Origin: Kryptolebias marmoratus
Lineage: Eukaryota > Chordata > Actinopteri > Cyprinodontiformes > Rivulidae
Length of the DNA stretch: 64,000 bases
Direction: 5' to 3'
NCBI RefSeq assembly: GCF_001649575.2
Contig: NC_051443.1
Location: forward strand, 19,326,447 to 19,390,446
A model generated the notes under the pieces. The model had not been told where the DNA came from. It searched no databases and was given only the letters and a program-made list of their open reading frames with translations. Position numbers and translations under genes: made by a program. Position 1 is the stretch's first letter; each line of letters starts with the position of its first letter. Positions 50,448 through 63,685 of the stretch are shown here, in pieces.

Positions 50448-53400
50448 CTATACTTCAGTGGAGAAGAGGATGCTCTGTCGTTTACTGTCCGGGGTGGGGA
50501 TCGTCTCCAGCTGCAGGAAATACAGCAACACCTGGACCTGAGAGGACATGAGGAGAACACAGGAAAAAAAAAAAAAAGAGGTTAGTTGTTTCACAATGTT
50601 CAACAAAAAGCTTCCAGGGGGGCAGATAGAAGATGGTGTTTAGCTCACTTGTGCCATAACCTCCAAGGACCAGCTGTCCCCCATGCTGATGGGTTGTGTG
50701 GGGTTGGTGGGGATCTTGCTGTCCTTCTCCGCCGGCCTGAGCAGAGTGGGCCCGAAAACCGTCGCCAGATTGTGGAGAGACATCTTGTTGACACTTTCCT
50801 TCTCTGCCACCCTGGGGAGACGAAGACAAACAAGTCCATCAGTGGCTATCTTGAAAATTAGTCCATAATCAAATAGTTTTTAGGCAACAGAAATATATCA
50901 TTTCGGTCATCTTTGTTTTCACCCTCTACCTTCAATCACCGGCTGACATCACTCTTTTTATTAACATGCTAAGATCTGATGATAAATTAAGAAAAAGTGA
51001 CAAGAATCTGGTAATTCCAGCTTACATATGTGATGGATTCCCACGCATCATCATTCATTGTGGTTTTACACTGTTATCTTTACAAAGATTTAAACTTTCA
51101 CAAATGACAAGAGTTGTTGTGGATTTTTTTCTGGCCAACAAATATAAATAAAACACAGATTTAAGAAACTATAACAGAAAAGTACCTTTCGCAATTACAT
51201 AATAGACTGAAACATATATAAAACAGCTCATGCAATCTTTTCTAAAATCAAGATGGTAATCAGAGAAAACAGATGAAGTGACAACTTTCAGTGGGAGAAA
51301 AGCAGCTGATTTGGAGAAAAACAAAAGAGATGTGACCCTGGGACACAATCTGGTTGAATTTGAAGCTGAAGTTTGTTATATTACAGCAACATTTAGATAA
51401 TAGATCTGCTGGCATCTGATTCTGAGTGCTGGTAAATCAACTGTTCAATCATGACTTAATGTTTGTGCGTACTCATACCTCTTTAGGTGATCCAATAGGA
51501 AAAGGAACGTGACCAGGTTGGGTTCTGGCAGCGACAGCAGCAGGTTCAACATGCAGCTCTCTTTGGCAACACTATCAGTGAGGGCTGCAAAGGAAGACCA
51601 TGTTATTTCTAACGTGACTGCTTTGTGTAAATACAGTTAAAGACATGCATTATGTAACAAAAGCCTCGATGAACCTCTGCTTTAATTAGCTGTCTAAACT
51701 GACAATTAAATCAATTAGAAGCTCTCTGATGCGTCTTACTGATGCCTCCTGCGAAATTAGGGTAGAGCTCGTCAGTGAAGAGGGGCTCTGGCAGCTCCCT
51801 GAAGTACAGCTTCAGGGTGCCGGCGATGGCGTTGACGTCCATCTCGCTCATCATCACCGACACGTCTTTGTTATCTGCAGTGGGGAAGACGAGAGCTGAG
51901 CGACGACTTGAGGAATGCAATAACAAAGGAAGATGACGAGATGGGGAAGCTTCGGTACAAACATCTGTTTCTGTGCCTTGTTGCTGTCAGAACGTCAACA
52001 GGAGTACGCCACAAAACATGCAGTAATTATCAGCAAATACATGCAAGCATAAGTAAATTAGTCAATAAGTCTAATTAATCATTTCACAACTCCAAATTCT
52101 TCAGTTGGCACATGGATTCGGGCTGAACTCACTGGTATCGAAGGCGGTCTTCAGGGCCTGAATATCAGTGGCCACCCCTGACACGCGGTATATCCCCACC
52201 TCCTCCATGCCTCTCCGCTCGATCTCCTCCAGGCACTGGCGGACGATGTAGGGCACCTTAGAGCGCTCTCGCCTGGACGGAGACAAACACAGACCATAAG
52301 TAAAAGGTTGAACAGCTAATTGAGTTTGGCTTGTTTTGATTACCCGAGGAACTCATTAAGGCTGGGATTCTTTGCTGTTTTTGTTTCTGCTGAAATCTTG
52401 ATCTACCAGGATAACAAAGTTTAGCTAAAACTTCAGGGTGACCCATTTGTGTTCATCAGTCCTCAACAATATCATGTGTTATTATCAACTGCCATAAACT
52501 CAAAATATACTGATTTACCCACAAACTATTTTCCATCCTTTCATAATTCTTTTTATATTTTAAATTAATATGATAAAAAACTTAAGTATGTAGTCTCCTG
52601 TTAAAATTAGTACTGATATTTAGAGCTTCATTCATGAGCAGATCTAAAGGAGATCCAAGGAAGGGGGTGGCCACTGCTGAATGGTGAGTGTTTCTGTCCA
52701 GTTGGCTGACTCAACAAATCCATAAAACTTACAAATAGAAGCATTTAAAACATTCAATTACAGCTATACTGGTTTGGTAATTACATCTTGTGGAAAATAA
52801 AACAATAAAAAAAAACAAAAGACATAAATAAATAAAACTGTGAGGAGATTCAACCTGCCCAATGAAAACAGAAAATTAGCAGTATATTGGCACCACGGAT
52901 GGAGCCAGTAGACTCTACACAATCTCTTTAAGTTCCTGATCCATCTCTGGCTTTATTCTTACAGGCTTTGATTATAACATTACCTATAAAAAAAACGACG
53001 GTTCAGCATACCTAAAAGATGTATTCTCATGACTTTTTAAGTCCATCTTTTCTTTAGGTGCCACCACGAGGTTGTCCTTCCTGGTGTGTACGGCCAATAA
53101 CAAGGCTGTAAGCTCATTGTGAATGAATAATCTAAAAACATGTATAGTTCTTGATGAGAAGTACAAAAGTTAAGAGTTGAACTGGGACACTTCTTAGACT
53201 GTGTGGGATATAATGTGGATTTGTTAATGCAGATTCCCTAAAAGTTGAGACACTGTGTAAAATGTAAATAAATCCAGAATGCAATGATTTGCAAGTCGCA
53301 TTAACCTAATTTAAAATGTATTTTTAAATTTTATATATAGTGTATATTATACGCATATTCAAAAAGCTGCTTCCCTGATGGTATGGGGCTGGGGGTGTTA

Positions 53401-56400
53401 GTGTATTTACTCTTAAATTTTTCATTTTAATGTGAACTCACTTGGTCACTGTGGAGATCTTTATTCCAAACACACCCATGGGTTTCTCTGAGGGCATCCT
53501 CTTCAGGCTGAACTCTCTGCTCGTGAACTTTATGGATAGTTTCACTTCAACCTGTCAGGTGAGAAAAAAACAAGCAAACAAAACATCAAAGTCTTTAAAA
53601 CTATTTTTTTTAATGGGAAGCCATCAAGCAGGTCAGAAAGCGGTAAGAATATTTCATGACTTAGAAGAAATACAGCTGTGTGTGAAAAATATGTAGATTT
53701 AACCAAAAATATAAAGTCACCAGAAGCTTAAGCTGATGCTGAATGAAAATCTTTTTACAGTGAAGAAAATTTCAAGGATTCAAGGATTCAAGGAGACTTT
53801 ATTGTCATTCGCATCACATGTGGTACATGAGGTGGAACGAAATTGTGGACCACGATCAGTTTGATCAGCACAGAATTAGTTTGTCCCACTCACCCCATTC
53901 ATGGGAATAACTGTTCTCTGCCAGTCTTTGCCTTGAAGAGTCTGGGGGTCCAGCTGAGAAAAACAGCATAAACATTAAATAATTATTAACCATTTTTAAT
54001 TATTAGGATTTTAATACACCGGCTTAACTGATTACACGTTTCATGACATTCACACTGTGTTGTCAGTCATTGTTAGTGGGCTGTTTCTGACGTTTTAAGG
54101 CAGGTCATAGGTTTATAAAGAACATCTAGGCCAAAGAAAACTGAAAATGAATTTAAAGACATGTGGAATACTGTTAAAGAGGTGAGTTCATTAAGTAAAT
54201 ACAGACAAACTTAGAAGAACAAATGTGGAAAAACGAGCAAATGCAGCATGCCGGCACCAGAAGCAGCAAAACTCTGACTCCATTTGTAAATTGCAGTAAT
54301 ATTTATTGAATAGTGTAACGTTTGCATGTTTGCTGTATTTATCACTTAATTCAATGCCTTCTGAAATCTTGTGTTTCCAGACAAAAGCTGTAATTAAAAC
54401 ATGCAGACGACTGGAGCCACAAACAAATAAGACAAAACAGATTCTGCTGGGGAATAATAGAAAACTAAATCAGTTTGTCTAATTGGAAAACATAATTGAA
54501 CAGAAAACTGCCAAGTCCTGGACATCGTGTTTGGGCATTAAGTCCACTGACTGGTGAAACAAACAGACTGGACAGAAAATGTGAGACTAATCAGAGAAAA
54601 GTGGCAGCTTCTTCACTCAGATTAATACTAATTAAAAAAAAAAACCCTGCTGAGCAACTTTTCCACCCAATTTAGCAGCTTGTTTTGCGATGACATCATC
54701 TGTCAGAAAGGGATCAGGTCTCAGGTTTACAGAGAGAACCACTAGGTGGCACATGTGTCTGCAGGTTTAGCAGACAACAAGGACGCAGACTTGCCTCCTG
54801 CAGTTTAACTAAACCAAACAGGACCCAGGTAAAAATCACACGTGAGCCAAGCTGAGGGGAAGAAATAAGGAGCAAAAGAAGAAAATCCTCTTTTCTTTTA
54901 AATGGTTTTTCTCTTGATCCACAGAGCCAACTTCAGGCTGGTGTTGTCTTGGTAACCTAATCACAGACACTTTAAATTTGTCGTCAGCATCGGATCAGTC
55001 CGCCTCACAGACTCCTGCATCACATCGAGGATTCTGAGCGATTTTTGTGGACACCGAACAGCGCCGATGTCATTTCCACTTGTGCACGATTGTGTCAAGT
55101 GCTTTAAATAGTTAAACAGTTAAACAGTTAATGACAGCCTCCATCAAAAATAATCCAATTCAAGTGGAAATTGTTGCTGATGTGATCTCGTTTTGTTGGT
55201 TTTAAAAACACCCACTGATCTGTTTTTTCCCGTTCAGCTAATTTGTCTGCTACAAATTCCCACGATAAGCTATATCACACGATTCCTGTAGAATTAGCAG
55301 AGGTGGTGACATAACTTCTTATCCGTACACAGTCACAGTTACGGATGTCAGTGCGGGGGGTGATGTCATATCATACCGGGATCTGTCCTTTCCCGATGAT
55401 GCGGTCTGTGCTGTCTCCGTCTTCTTTGTTCTGCTTGGTCTTGTTGTAACACTTCTCGTAGCAGAGCAACCTCAGGGTCTGAGAGCCCTCCAGCTCGATC
55501 TCAAACTCCTGCAGGGAAGGACAAGACAAAAATTAAAGATGTGAGATTGTTTTGTATCAAATGGATGAAAATAAATAAGCCCAAAGATTGATCAGAACTA
55601 AAAAAAAAAACAAAAAACCCCATCCCATTGCAGTTCAGAGCCCAGCAACATTCCCTGCTGTGTTATGTAAGGAAGCACTCTGCATACAGTTTGCAGATTG
55701 TTAGGAGATGCACACCACTTCGGTTCATTTAGCTTTTAGACAGATGTGAGTCACTGAAAGCTGCAGCTCCTCATTAGTTTCTATTATTTCCACTTTGCCA
55801 AGCAGAATTCCCAAAGAAGACTTTGTTTAAATTAGAAAAACCAGCAGTCCTTGAAGGAATGCATATCATCCGCCAGCTTTTATGCCAGAATGCTAAACCG
55901 AAATCTTGTGCAATCAGTTAGCTCTCAGAATGTTTATTGAACATTAGTGTCAGCTACTACCCGGCCAAGTTTTAGATCCATATCTGTAAACCTGATAGAG
56001 TTATAGCTGTTTCAGATGACATAAGCACTCTACCACACAGTTGCATGTGTGCCGTTACTTCCAGGAGCTGCTGATGCTCTGTTTGTGGGTTTCATTAGAC
56101 AGAAATAGACAGCTAACTGATTTAAAGAGCAGATGTCAGACACATGACAGGCACCATAAATTGTCCAAGGAGGAAAATATGTTTAAGTAGCGTAAATATG
56201 CTGAGCTAAAGGAAGGTACATGTTGTTTGTTTAGGTTTCCTATCCTCAATAAAGCAGACCTGTAGAAAAATGTGAGCTGGGGCTTTTTACCTCGTTCCAT
56301 TTGGGTTCGGTGGTGTATCGATACACTCTCGTCTTAGCTTTATTTGAAAAGAGGCCAAAAGAGTCCACCTCCAATGTGCAATAGAGATCTAACAGAGAGG

Positions 56401-59073
56401 GGGAAAAACAGATCTAATCAAATCCAAATGTTAAAACATTAAGGAGCCGAACATTTAGCCAACAATAATGATAATAGTCGGTGTTCTTTTGGATGATTCC
56501 ATTACAGTTTTGCTTTCAAAATAGCATATTTTCCCGTGATTTTCTGCATAAAAACGGAAGCTGAGTGACTCACTTAAGCTCTGTTTGAGGCCGGAGGCAG
56601 AGTGGACAATTACATTCAGGGACCCGTAGAGACCAGAGGATTCATCCTCTGGAAAAACAGTCAACGTGCAAAAAAACAAAACAGGGAAAGAGGAAAAAAA
56701 AGCAGTGAGGACAAACAAGAAAAACACACAGACCACTGTCTTTGAGCTGCAATGTACTGCAGACAATGTGTGATTTAAACTTATGATTTTAAGAGGGCTT
56801 TTAAGAACAAAATAAAGCAGCTTACCTTCTTTATTGACACTAAATGGAATGTGGTGAACGGTTTGAAGTTTGAGACAAGAGCTGGTTAACATCTGCAGCT
56901 CCATGGAAGTCAGGGAGGGTGTTTTAATACCTGGAGGTAGACAATAAGTTTAGACTGTGAGTGACAATGCATATCAAAGACAGTGTTTACTACAGAAACA
57001 AGAGTTTTCTTTGGGGTTTGATGAAAAATATCAGCAAGAAATAGCTGTGTCTAATGTACACATGCCCAAGTTTTATCAAAGTGTATCTATTGCATATAGT
57101 GCTCTTGGGAAAAATAAGGTTCTTTTTGTTTTTCATAATTATAATTAGATCAGACAGGATGTCTTTGGGGCACTAACATTTCTTCTGCTGCTCCTTGATG
57201 ATCTCCTTCCACTCTGCACGTTCGTAGTCAGATGAAATCAGGAAGCTGTAGCTCTGAAACGCATACGGACAAAGAGCGTTTAATAAAAACACATTGAAAT
57301 AAATTAAACTAGCATTCCTTAAAGGGATGCTTATGGCCCACTGCTGGAGTATATGTTGGGGTTGACTCTCATTTACTACAACATCAAATTTTAGCTCAAT
57401 ATCTGTAAAACTGTTTAATTTAAAGTCATTTTTGTGTTTGCTCAAGCTGGTCAGCTGTGGCAGCCATCTTGAATCAGATCGACTCCAAAAGTCAGTCAGT
57501 TAGAGACGTGCGTCCAGTGGTTACTGCCTGAGAGTTTCGTTAAAATCAGAAGGAACAGCAGATGGTGGTCACCTTGCCGTTCCTGTTGTAGAGCCTGAGG
57601 GGCATGCTCGGAGACGTCAGCAGCAGCAAAGACTCCTGCTCGTATAGTTTCTTCCGGAGGCGGTCGATGACTTTTAAACCCTTGTTGGCTCTCTGAAATC
57701 ACAGAATTGAAAATACCTGTTAGGGAATCAATCGTATTATGAGACGATTAGCAAATTCTAAACCTAGTTGTGCAAACAACTTCTGAGTATCTGCAAATTT
57801 GTGCCCGTCTGCTTTACCTTCTCCCTCTGAATTTCGCTGCGGAGGTGGGAGATTTTGACCTTGATGCCGTCCAGCTCTTCGTCCGGGACTTGGGGCACCG
57901 TGAGAGGCTCCGTCTCCTCAGGGCCCTGGAAGGTCAGCTCAGTCAGGGGGATGTACCACTTGCAGTCGTACTGTTGGTTTTTACTACAACGGCATTAAGA
58001 AGAGAGAATCAGAGAAGGAAGTCAGTAAAAATGAACACAAAGTCGACTTGAAGCAGGAGGCAGATCAATAAAACAGAATCAATGACACAGATTAGTTAAT
58101 CAGAAGAAGTTTTATCCGTTTTTTCTGCAATTTTTAAATCTTAGGTTATTAAGGAACCATCAAAAATGAGCATTAAAGCACATTTGTTACAATAAAACAT
58201 GGTTATATTTAAAGACAAATAAAGTTGTAGTAGATGAGAATCATCCCCAGTATATATTCTGAGCACTAACGCATGTTGTGAGATTGCACAATATTGCATG
58301 AGATCACAAAAAACAACATTTATTGACCAAAAGGAATACAACGTTGTCTTTTTTAGTCTTAGTTCAAAACTCTGGAATGAAAGGCTGCTGGTGACATGCA
58401 TTACTTCAAGGAATGCTAGGCCATCTTTTACTATTTTCTTTTTATGTCAAAAAGTGGTGCCCTGCTAATGTTCCTACTCTGTTTTGTGTTTGCAGCTGGT
58501 GGATGGTCTGTTTCACTTGTAGTGAGAACATCTTTGACCACATGGATTCACAGCAGCAACGTTCCAATTAACACAATTAAGAAGAAACATAGAAGACATA
58601 ACTTTGAAATAAGTCACTTGTCCAAGCACAATTAGATCTCTACAATCTAAATATTAAATAGCTGTTAGAGTCTGAATGTTTTATACGAGCAGATCAAAAT
58701 CATGTAATCTATTCAGTCATTTATCAGGTTCAGATCAAATGTTGTGAAACCATCAGGGGTCTTTAAAGTCAGTTGTATATTATAGCTTTACAGATAGAAT
58801 AAAGTGCAGAGTATTTCATTTTATTTTCTCAACTGTAAGATCTGCTGCTGAATGAGGTGTCAGCATTTTGATGTATTTCACTACCTTGTTGGAGTGACTT
58901 TAATTTGTCAGGATTCAATAATTAGAAAGATGATGTTGTTTATTCTTTTACCCTCCGATTTGTTTCTTCAGCTTGGCGCAGAGCAGCAGGTCCGTGAAGA
59001 GGAAGACGTGTCGCAGCTTCCTGGCTCCCTCCACCAGCTCCACCATGAAGCTGTCCTTCAGCAGTTGGCGGTT
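50448..59073 (-). CDS. bcr: Breakpoint cluster region protein (BCR), 3' half; PH, C2 and RhoGAP domains
   Basis: Fifteen exons: 58952-59073, 57818-57983, 57573-57692, 57178-57253, 56826-56930, 56574-56648, 56291-56388, 55377-55508, 53894-53953, 53442-53551, 52133-52272, 51740-51874, 51479-51584, 50649-50811, 50448-50537 (stop TAG). All phases agree, giving the last 565 residues, the length expected for human BCR from about residue 707. Order: PH domain ([15 protein letters not shown] to [13 protein letters not shown]), C2 domain ([39 protein letters not shown]), RhoGAP domain ([16 protein letters not shown], arginine finger in [39 protein letters not shown]). The C-terminus STEV is a PDZ ligand. 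[16 protein letters not shown] and FTDELYPNF favour BCR over its paralog ABR. BCR accelerates GTP hydrolysis on Rac/Cdc42-type GTPases. The 5' half (oligomerisation, DH/GEF) is off the right edge. Confidence 0.95.
53190..53400. repeat. DNA-transposon-like repeat fragment
   Basis: 'aagttgagacactgtgtaaa' followed by 'atgtaaataaatccagaatg' and 'caatgatttgcaag' is a stereotyped block seen in many fish genomes. Only one end is clear. It lies in a bcr intron. Confidence 0.4.
53768..53860. repeat. Short teleost interspersed repeat
   Basis: It reads 'caaggattcaaggattcaag', then 'gagactttattgtcattcgc' and 'ggtggaacgaaattg', a common fish repeat type. It lies in a bcr intron. Confidence 0.5.
55855..56020 (+). 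repeat. Dispersed repeat family A, partial
   Basis: A forward fragment with 'aaatcttgtgcaatcag', 'gtcagctactaccc', 'ccatatctgtaaacctgat' and 'agagttatagctgttt'. It lies in a bcr intron. Confidence 0.5.
57310..57555 (+). repeat. Dispersed repeat family A
   Basis: A forward copy with 'ggagtatatgttggggttgac', 'ctgtggcagccatcttgaat', 'gtcagtcagttagagacg' and 'gagagtttcgttaaaatcag'. Its right end abuts the donor side of bcr exon 57573-57692 within about 20 bp. Confidence 0.6.
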
Positions 59074-60359
59074 CTACGGCACCGAGAGACGACAGCAAGT
59101 GGGTCAGCTGCACGAGCAGAACTTCTATTGTGTTAGCACGGCATTTTTATTAGAATATCCTGCGTGCGGGGGGGTCACAGTCAGTTTACAGAGTCTTTGT
59201 GCTGAAGCACGATCCAAAACCAATTTTGAAAACCAGAGAGGGATTTGCATAAAACTCATTTTAATAATCCAGTTTCAGTCTGCGCATTCTCGATGCGACA
59301 CAATCATCACTTTTCCAGCCACAGAGGTTTGCTGAGAAAAAGGATGAGAGATATTTGGAGCACTGGAGTTATCACTGATGTCAGACTACATAATGAGATG
59401 TGTACTGCCATTTACCAAAAGGGGGCAGTAATGTCCTTTTCTACAGACAGAAATGGGACCTAAAACACTGGAAATGTGGCAGGCAAATATCAAACCACAG
59501 CTCAGTAAATGTCTCAATTTTACATGCTCTTAACCTCAGTTTTACTTGTGGTGTGAAAAATAAATTTCTTGAATAAGTCTAAAAGGTTCAATGTTGCTTT
59601 TAATGTAAGAGAAACCTCCAATAAACGATTTAATAGACAATGAAATCTTTGAATTAATACAAAACAGTGACAAGAAATGGCAGCTAATATTCAAATTAGT
59701 GGATTTTTGCCCTCAAACACTTAAAAAAAGAAAAAAAAGGTTTTCCTTTTTTTAATAAATATAAGAACTTTGAATGTTTGTTTTAACAGAACAAACTGAA
59801 CTATTTGTTTTTCTTCACAGAAAATCCTGTGTGACACGTTCCCACTCACAAACCTACAGCACTCAACCCCCCTCCCTGCAGCGAAGCCATGGAGCATGAC
59901 ATCATGCTTGTTCAGAACCAACCACATCCTTGTCATCGTGTTTTGTGACCTCCCCCTCTTGTCTCCCTTCTTCTCCTTCTTCTCCTCCTCCCGCCTTCAT
60001 CATGAATGCACGGTATCTGTCAGCGCCGGAGAACGCCGGAGCGGAGCTGAGGCTAATGAAGGAGAAAGTTTCTGCGTTCCCAAAGCCCGGCTGGGCATCT
60101 GATGCCAAGGAGAGGGTTCACTCTGTGTTACGCAGAGTTAAAATGAATGATAAGGAGGGTGGAGGAAGCGGAGAGGATAGATCCGAACAGAACAGATGTC
60201 ACACTGCTCTTACTGTTCAGAGACACCAAAGCATGTGACAAACAGCTCTGTGATGAGTTGTTGAGGCGTCTTCAGTGCACTCGTTGAGACCCTACGGTTA
60301 GATCCAATCATGGCAGCTAAAATATAGATTTACTACGACACAATTCTCTCTACTGGGTG

Positions 60360-60700
60360 CTGCTTATTATCGTCTGCCGCCAACAGCTGAAGGCAGACGA
60401 TAATAACTTTGCTCACATCTGTGTAAGTGTTCGGATGACTTTTAATGAAACTATCAAAAATCACTCACTGCATGGACATCTACAACCTTTTGAGTCAACC
60501 TGATTCCACAGCTAACCAACCTTAAACACAACAATGGCAACAATTCTGCCACTATTATAAACATTGAGTAAGAAAAACTGGCTTGGTGGGAGCTGAGAGT
60601 CATCCCTATCACATACACTGAGCTCAAATCATGCAAGATGTTTCCTTGATGTTTATATAAGACAGGTGTCATGCATCCCTTTAAGGGGTTTCTTTATAAA
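60360..60700 (-). repeat. Dispersed repeat family A with perfect terminal hairpin
   Basis: A reverse copy. Its left edge is a hairpin whose 15-nt arms 60364-60378 and 60392-60406 are exact reverse complements. It is followed by 'catggacatctacaacc', 'gagtcaacctgattcc' and 'gggagctgagagtcatcc' in reverse family order. Confidence 0.6.
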
Positions 60701-61889
60701 TCTGATTCTAAGAAGTAGCCTAAAAATGTGAGGATGATTTTGCATCACAAATAATGCGCTCTACATGCATTATCAGGATGGTGAAAAGAGGGAAAAGAGT
60801 GTCAATTAACAAAAATCTTTACAGATTATCATGACTCAGCTGCTAATTCTTATAGTGGACTAAATTACTGATAAAATTACTGAACAGGAAGTACAGCTGC
60901 AGTCTACTATTCGTTAAGCACCACTGAACAAAGTTAGTTTTAATCAGAAAACTGCACTCAGTTGCAGGTTGCAGCTGCCTCGCTTAGCTACCAAAAAAGA
61001 AGTTAATAATGTTAAGACAGCAGCTGTAACATCGCATCAGACTTACAGATTATCTAACAGCCAAGAGGAGAAATGTAGCTTTTCTCCATTTCTCACTGCA
61101 GCTGACCAACACATCCAGAGAGCCCCAGAAAACGGATTAAATATTGACCAGCTCCTGGAGAAGCCTCACTGAGAGCGTGAGAGCGTGTAATGGCATGAGT
61201 TTATTTTTAGAACATGTGCTTTAAAGAGGGCACCTCTCTGTACTTGTGTGTGTTTTTCTTTAAAATCCGGGGACAGGACCAGGGGAAAAAAAAAAAGAAC
61301 AATTGTGTAAATGAGTGTGTGCTTTTCTAGTAGCAACACTCACATCAGTGACGTTTCGTCCTCGAAGGCAAACAAAGCAGAGCGGGGACATGAGCGCCAC
61401 CATTTGCATTTTAATTAAGCGCTTTTTGTTCGTCGCCTCCACTCGTGGCGCTGGGCCAGGGAACTCTGTGTGGGGGGGCACCTGTACCGCTCGACTCCTG
61501 CGTGCCTCCACTGATCCCGCTGAGAGTTGCACACCGGGGTGGAAGCACGATTGGTAACAACAACACCTCGGTGCTCCCGCAGTTATGCAGATTTCGGCCC
61601 GGATCATGAATAAGCTCTGCGGGTTCTGAACTCGAGGTGTTGGGCTGTTTTTTTGCCTCCTCTTGTGAGAAGTATCTGACTGCAGGCACCACTCTGAGGC
61701 ACGCCAGGCTCAGGCTTCGTCAGGCTGATGCATGCGCAGAAATATTAGTGCATACGGTTCAATTCACGCATGTGCAGAACAAAAAAAAAGTAACATAAAT
61801 CTGTCACTTACACACTAAAATGCTCAATTCTACAACAATGTTTGGAGCTCTTTTCAAATCCAATTACTCAAAACTGAAATAAGTAAGCA

Positions 61890-62515
61890 AAAAATACACT
61901 TTAAGTGACAGTTTAGACCTGAAGTGGAGTTCTGTGGAAATTTTATAAACAATAAATATCTTACCTGCTATAATTAGCTCTTTGAATGGGGAAATAGAGT
62001 TTAATTCTTACCAGATTTACAAGCTAATGGCTAATCTGAGAGAGGCCAAGCCAAAGTGGATTAAAATCGCTCTAATTTCTAACATTTCCAAGTGGTTCGT
62101 GAGAATACTATTTACAAACCTTAACACTGGTGTCAATCTTGCACTGCATCGTTACTCCAGCAGAAATGTCAGTATATTCCTGCTGGAAGTGTCCCAGGCT
62201 GCAACAGAAGTGCCGCAGCTAGCTGCTACTACTGCTAAATGTGCTCGTAAATGATCATAAAATTCTGTGGAAATGATTGTGAAATTGATAGCAATGTAAT
62301 GGCTTTTAGCGTTCACACAAACTGCTGTGAAATTTTCAGGATAATTGTTGATTTAAGACAGCAGCAATCCACTTTGGTCTTACTCGGGCTAGAATTGCAC
62401 TCGATTTCTCCAAACCACGCTCATTCGAACAGCTACCTTCAACAAGTGAGATATTAACTGTTCATCGCTTTTCCACAGAACCCTACTTCAAAATACCTGA
62501 ACTATCTTTGTTAAA
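61890..62515. repeat. Repeat family B copy
   Basis: The left end 'agtggagttctgtggaa' with 'aaatatcttacctgc' and the right end 'gtgagatattaactg', 'ccacagaaccctacttc' form diverged inverted ends like those of the element at 3636-4805. Internal text 'gagtttaattcttaccag' matches 'gagtttaattccgacaag' in the copy near 1765. Confidence 0.5.
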
Positions 62516-62780
62516 AATCTTTGAGAGAAACTGCTTTCTTTTAGGCATTCTCTTTTTTGGATGCACAACATTAGCTTCTAATTGTGAAATACAGACAATA
62601 TACACATATATAAATATTAAGGCCAACTGTTTACTCTGTCTTTCGTAAGGCACAATATAATGAGCCCCATTGATTTCCAAGAGCTCCTTTCATGTAACCA
62701 TGATAAATATTTGATGATTAGTGTGAAGGCCTCTGCCGACTGAGATGGAAACTGAGGCCTGCGGGGATAATAAAGGAACT

Positions 62781-62804
62781 GTGTGTGTGTGTGTGTGTGT
62801 GTGT
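62781..62804. repeat. (GT)n microsatellite
   Basis: A pure GT run in the upstream bcr intron. Confidence 0.95.
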
Positions 62805-63394
62805 TTCAAAAACATATGGACCAGAGAGCAGGAAAGTGTGTGTGCGTGTGTCTATAGTGTGCAGTAATGACTCCCTGTGAGCAGGAGGAGGAGCCTGTTC
62901 TACTCACCTCCTCCCACCCACCATTAATAAATAATTAACTAGAAATCTGCCAGTCAGAGTGAACTGGTGGCATATTACAAGGCCCTGGGCATGGTGGTGT
63001 CACATCAGTCAAGAGGCATCCATTCATGTGCATCAAGTCATCTCCAGGGATGGGAGAAATATTGGTTGTGGGGAGGGAGGGGGGGTATTTTGGGTTAGTT
63101 CAAGGGGGGGATGGAGGGATGTGTAGAGGAAACAGAATCACTCTCATGGAGGCATCGCTGGTATGACCATATAAGGACACAGGCTGCGCTTTAGGCTGCA
63201 GATTAGTGGCTCCTTTACACTCGCCTGGCGGTGACTCCAGAGTCATTTGGAGGGTGGGTCTGTGACACTGTCGACCCGAACACCAACAGGTACGAGTTAA
63301 AATGATGCAAGGTGAAAAAGGATATTCCAGAAAAAAAAAGCTGAGACAAAATTCATTCACTACATCCATTTATCGATCGACGCCAAAAGTGAAT

Positions 63395-63685
63395 GTGGGG
63401 CGGCAGTGTTTTTGCCCATGTCTGTATGTGCTTGTTTCGCTGTACTGTTAGTAAAATGTTTCGTGAATCACTGAATATTAATGAAACTTTTAGAAAGTAA
63501 TTATTGGGTTAACGTCTACAACTGATTAACTGATGGAGTCTACTCAATTCAGCAACACCTGCAAAGTGATCCTAAACACAAAAAATGTCTATAACAGGGA
63601 ATTTCACAGATACTGAGCTAAAGTTCGGCGTCGTAGTAGCTGAGACTGATCACCTACTTATCCTCCGAACGGATCACTTGAGATA
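63395..63685 (-). repeat. Dispersed repeat family A, reverse orientation
   Basis: Contains 'acgtctacaactgattaactg', 'agtctactcaattcagc' and 'gtagtagctgagactgatc' in reverse family order. It sits directly beside the Tc1-like end that begins at about 63686. Confidence 0.55.

Noticed and set aside
59930..60238. Plus-strand open frame of 102 codons starting in CpG-rich DNA
   Set aside because: No recognisable motif, splice partner or relation to bcr; base composition alone explains the open frame.
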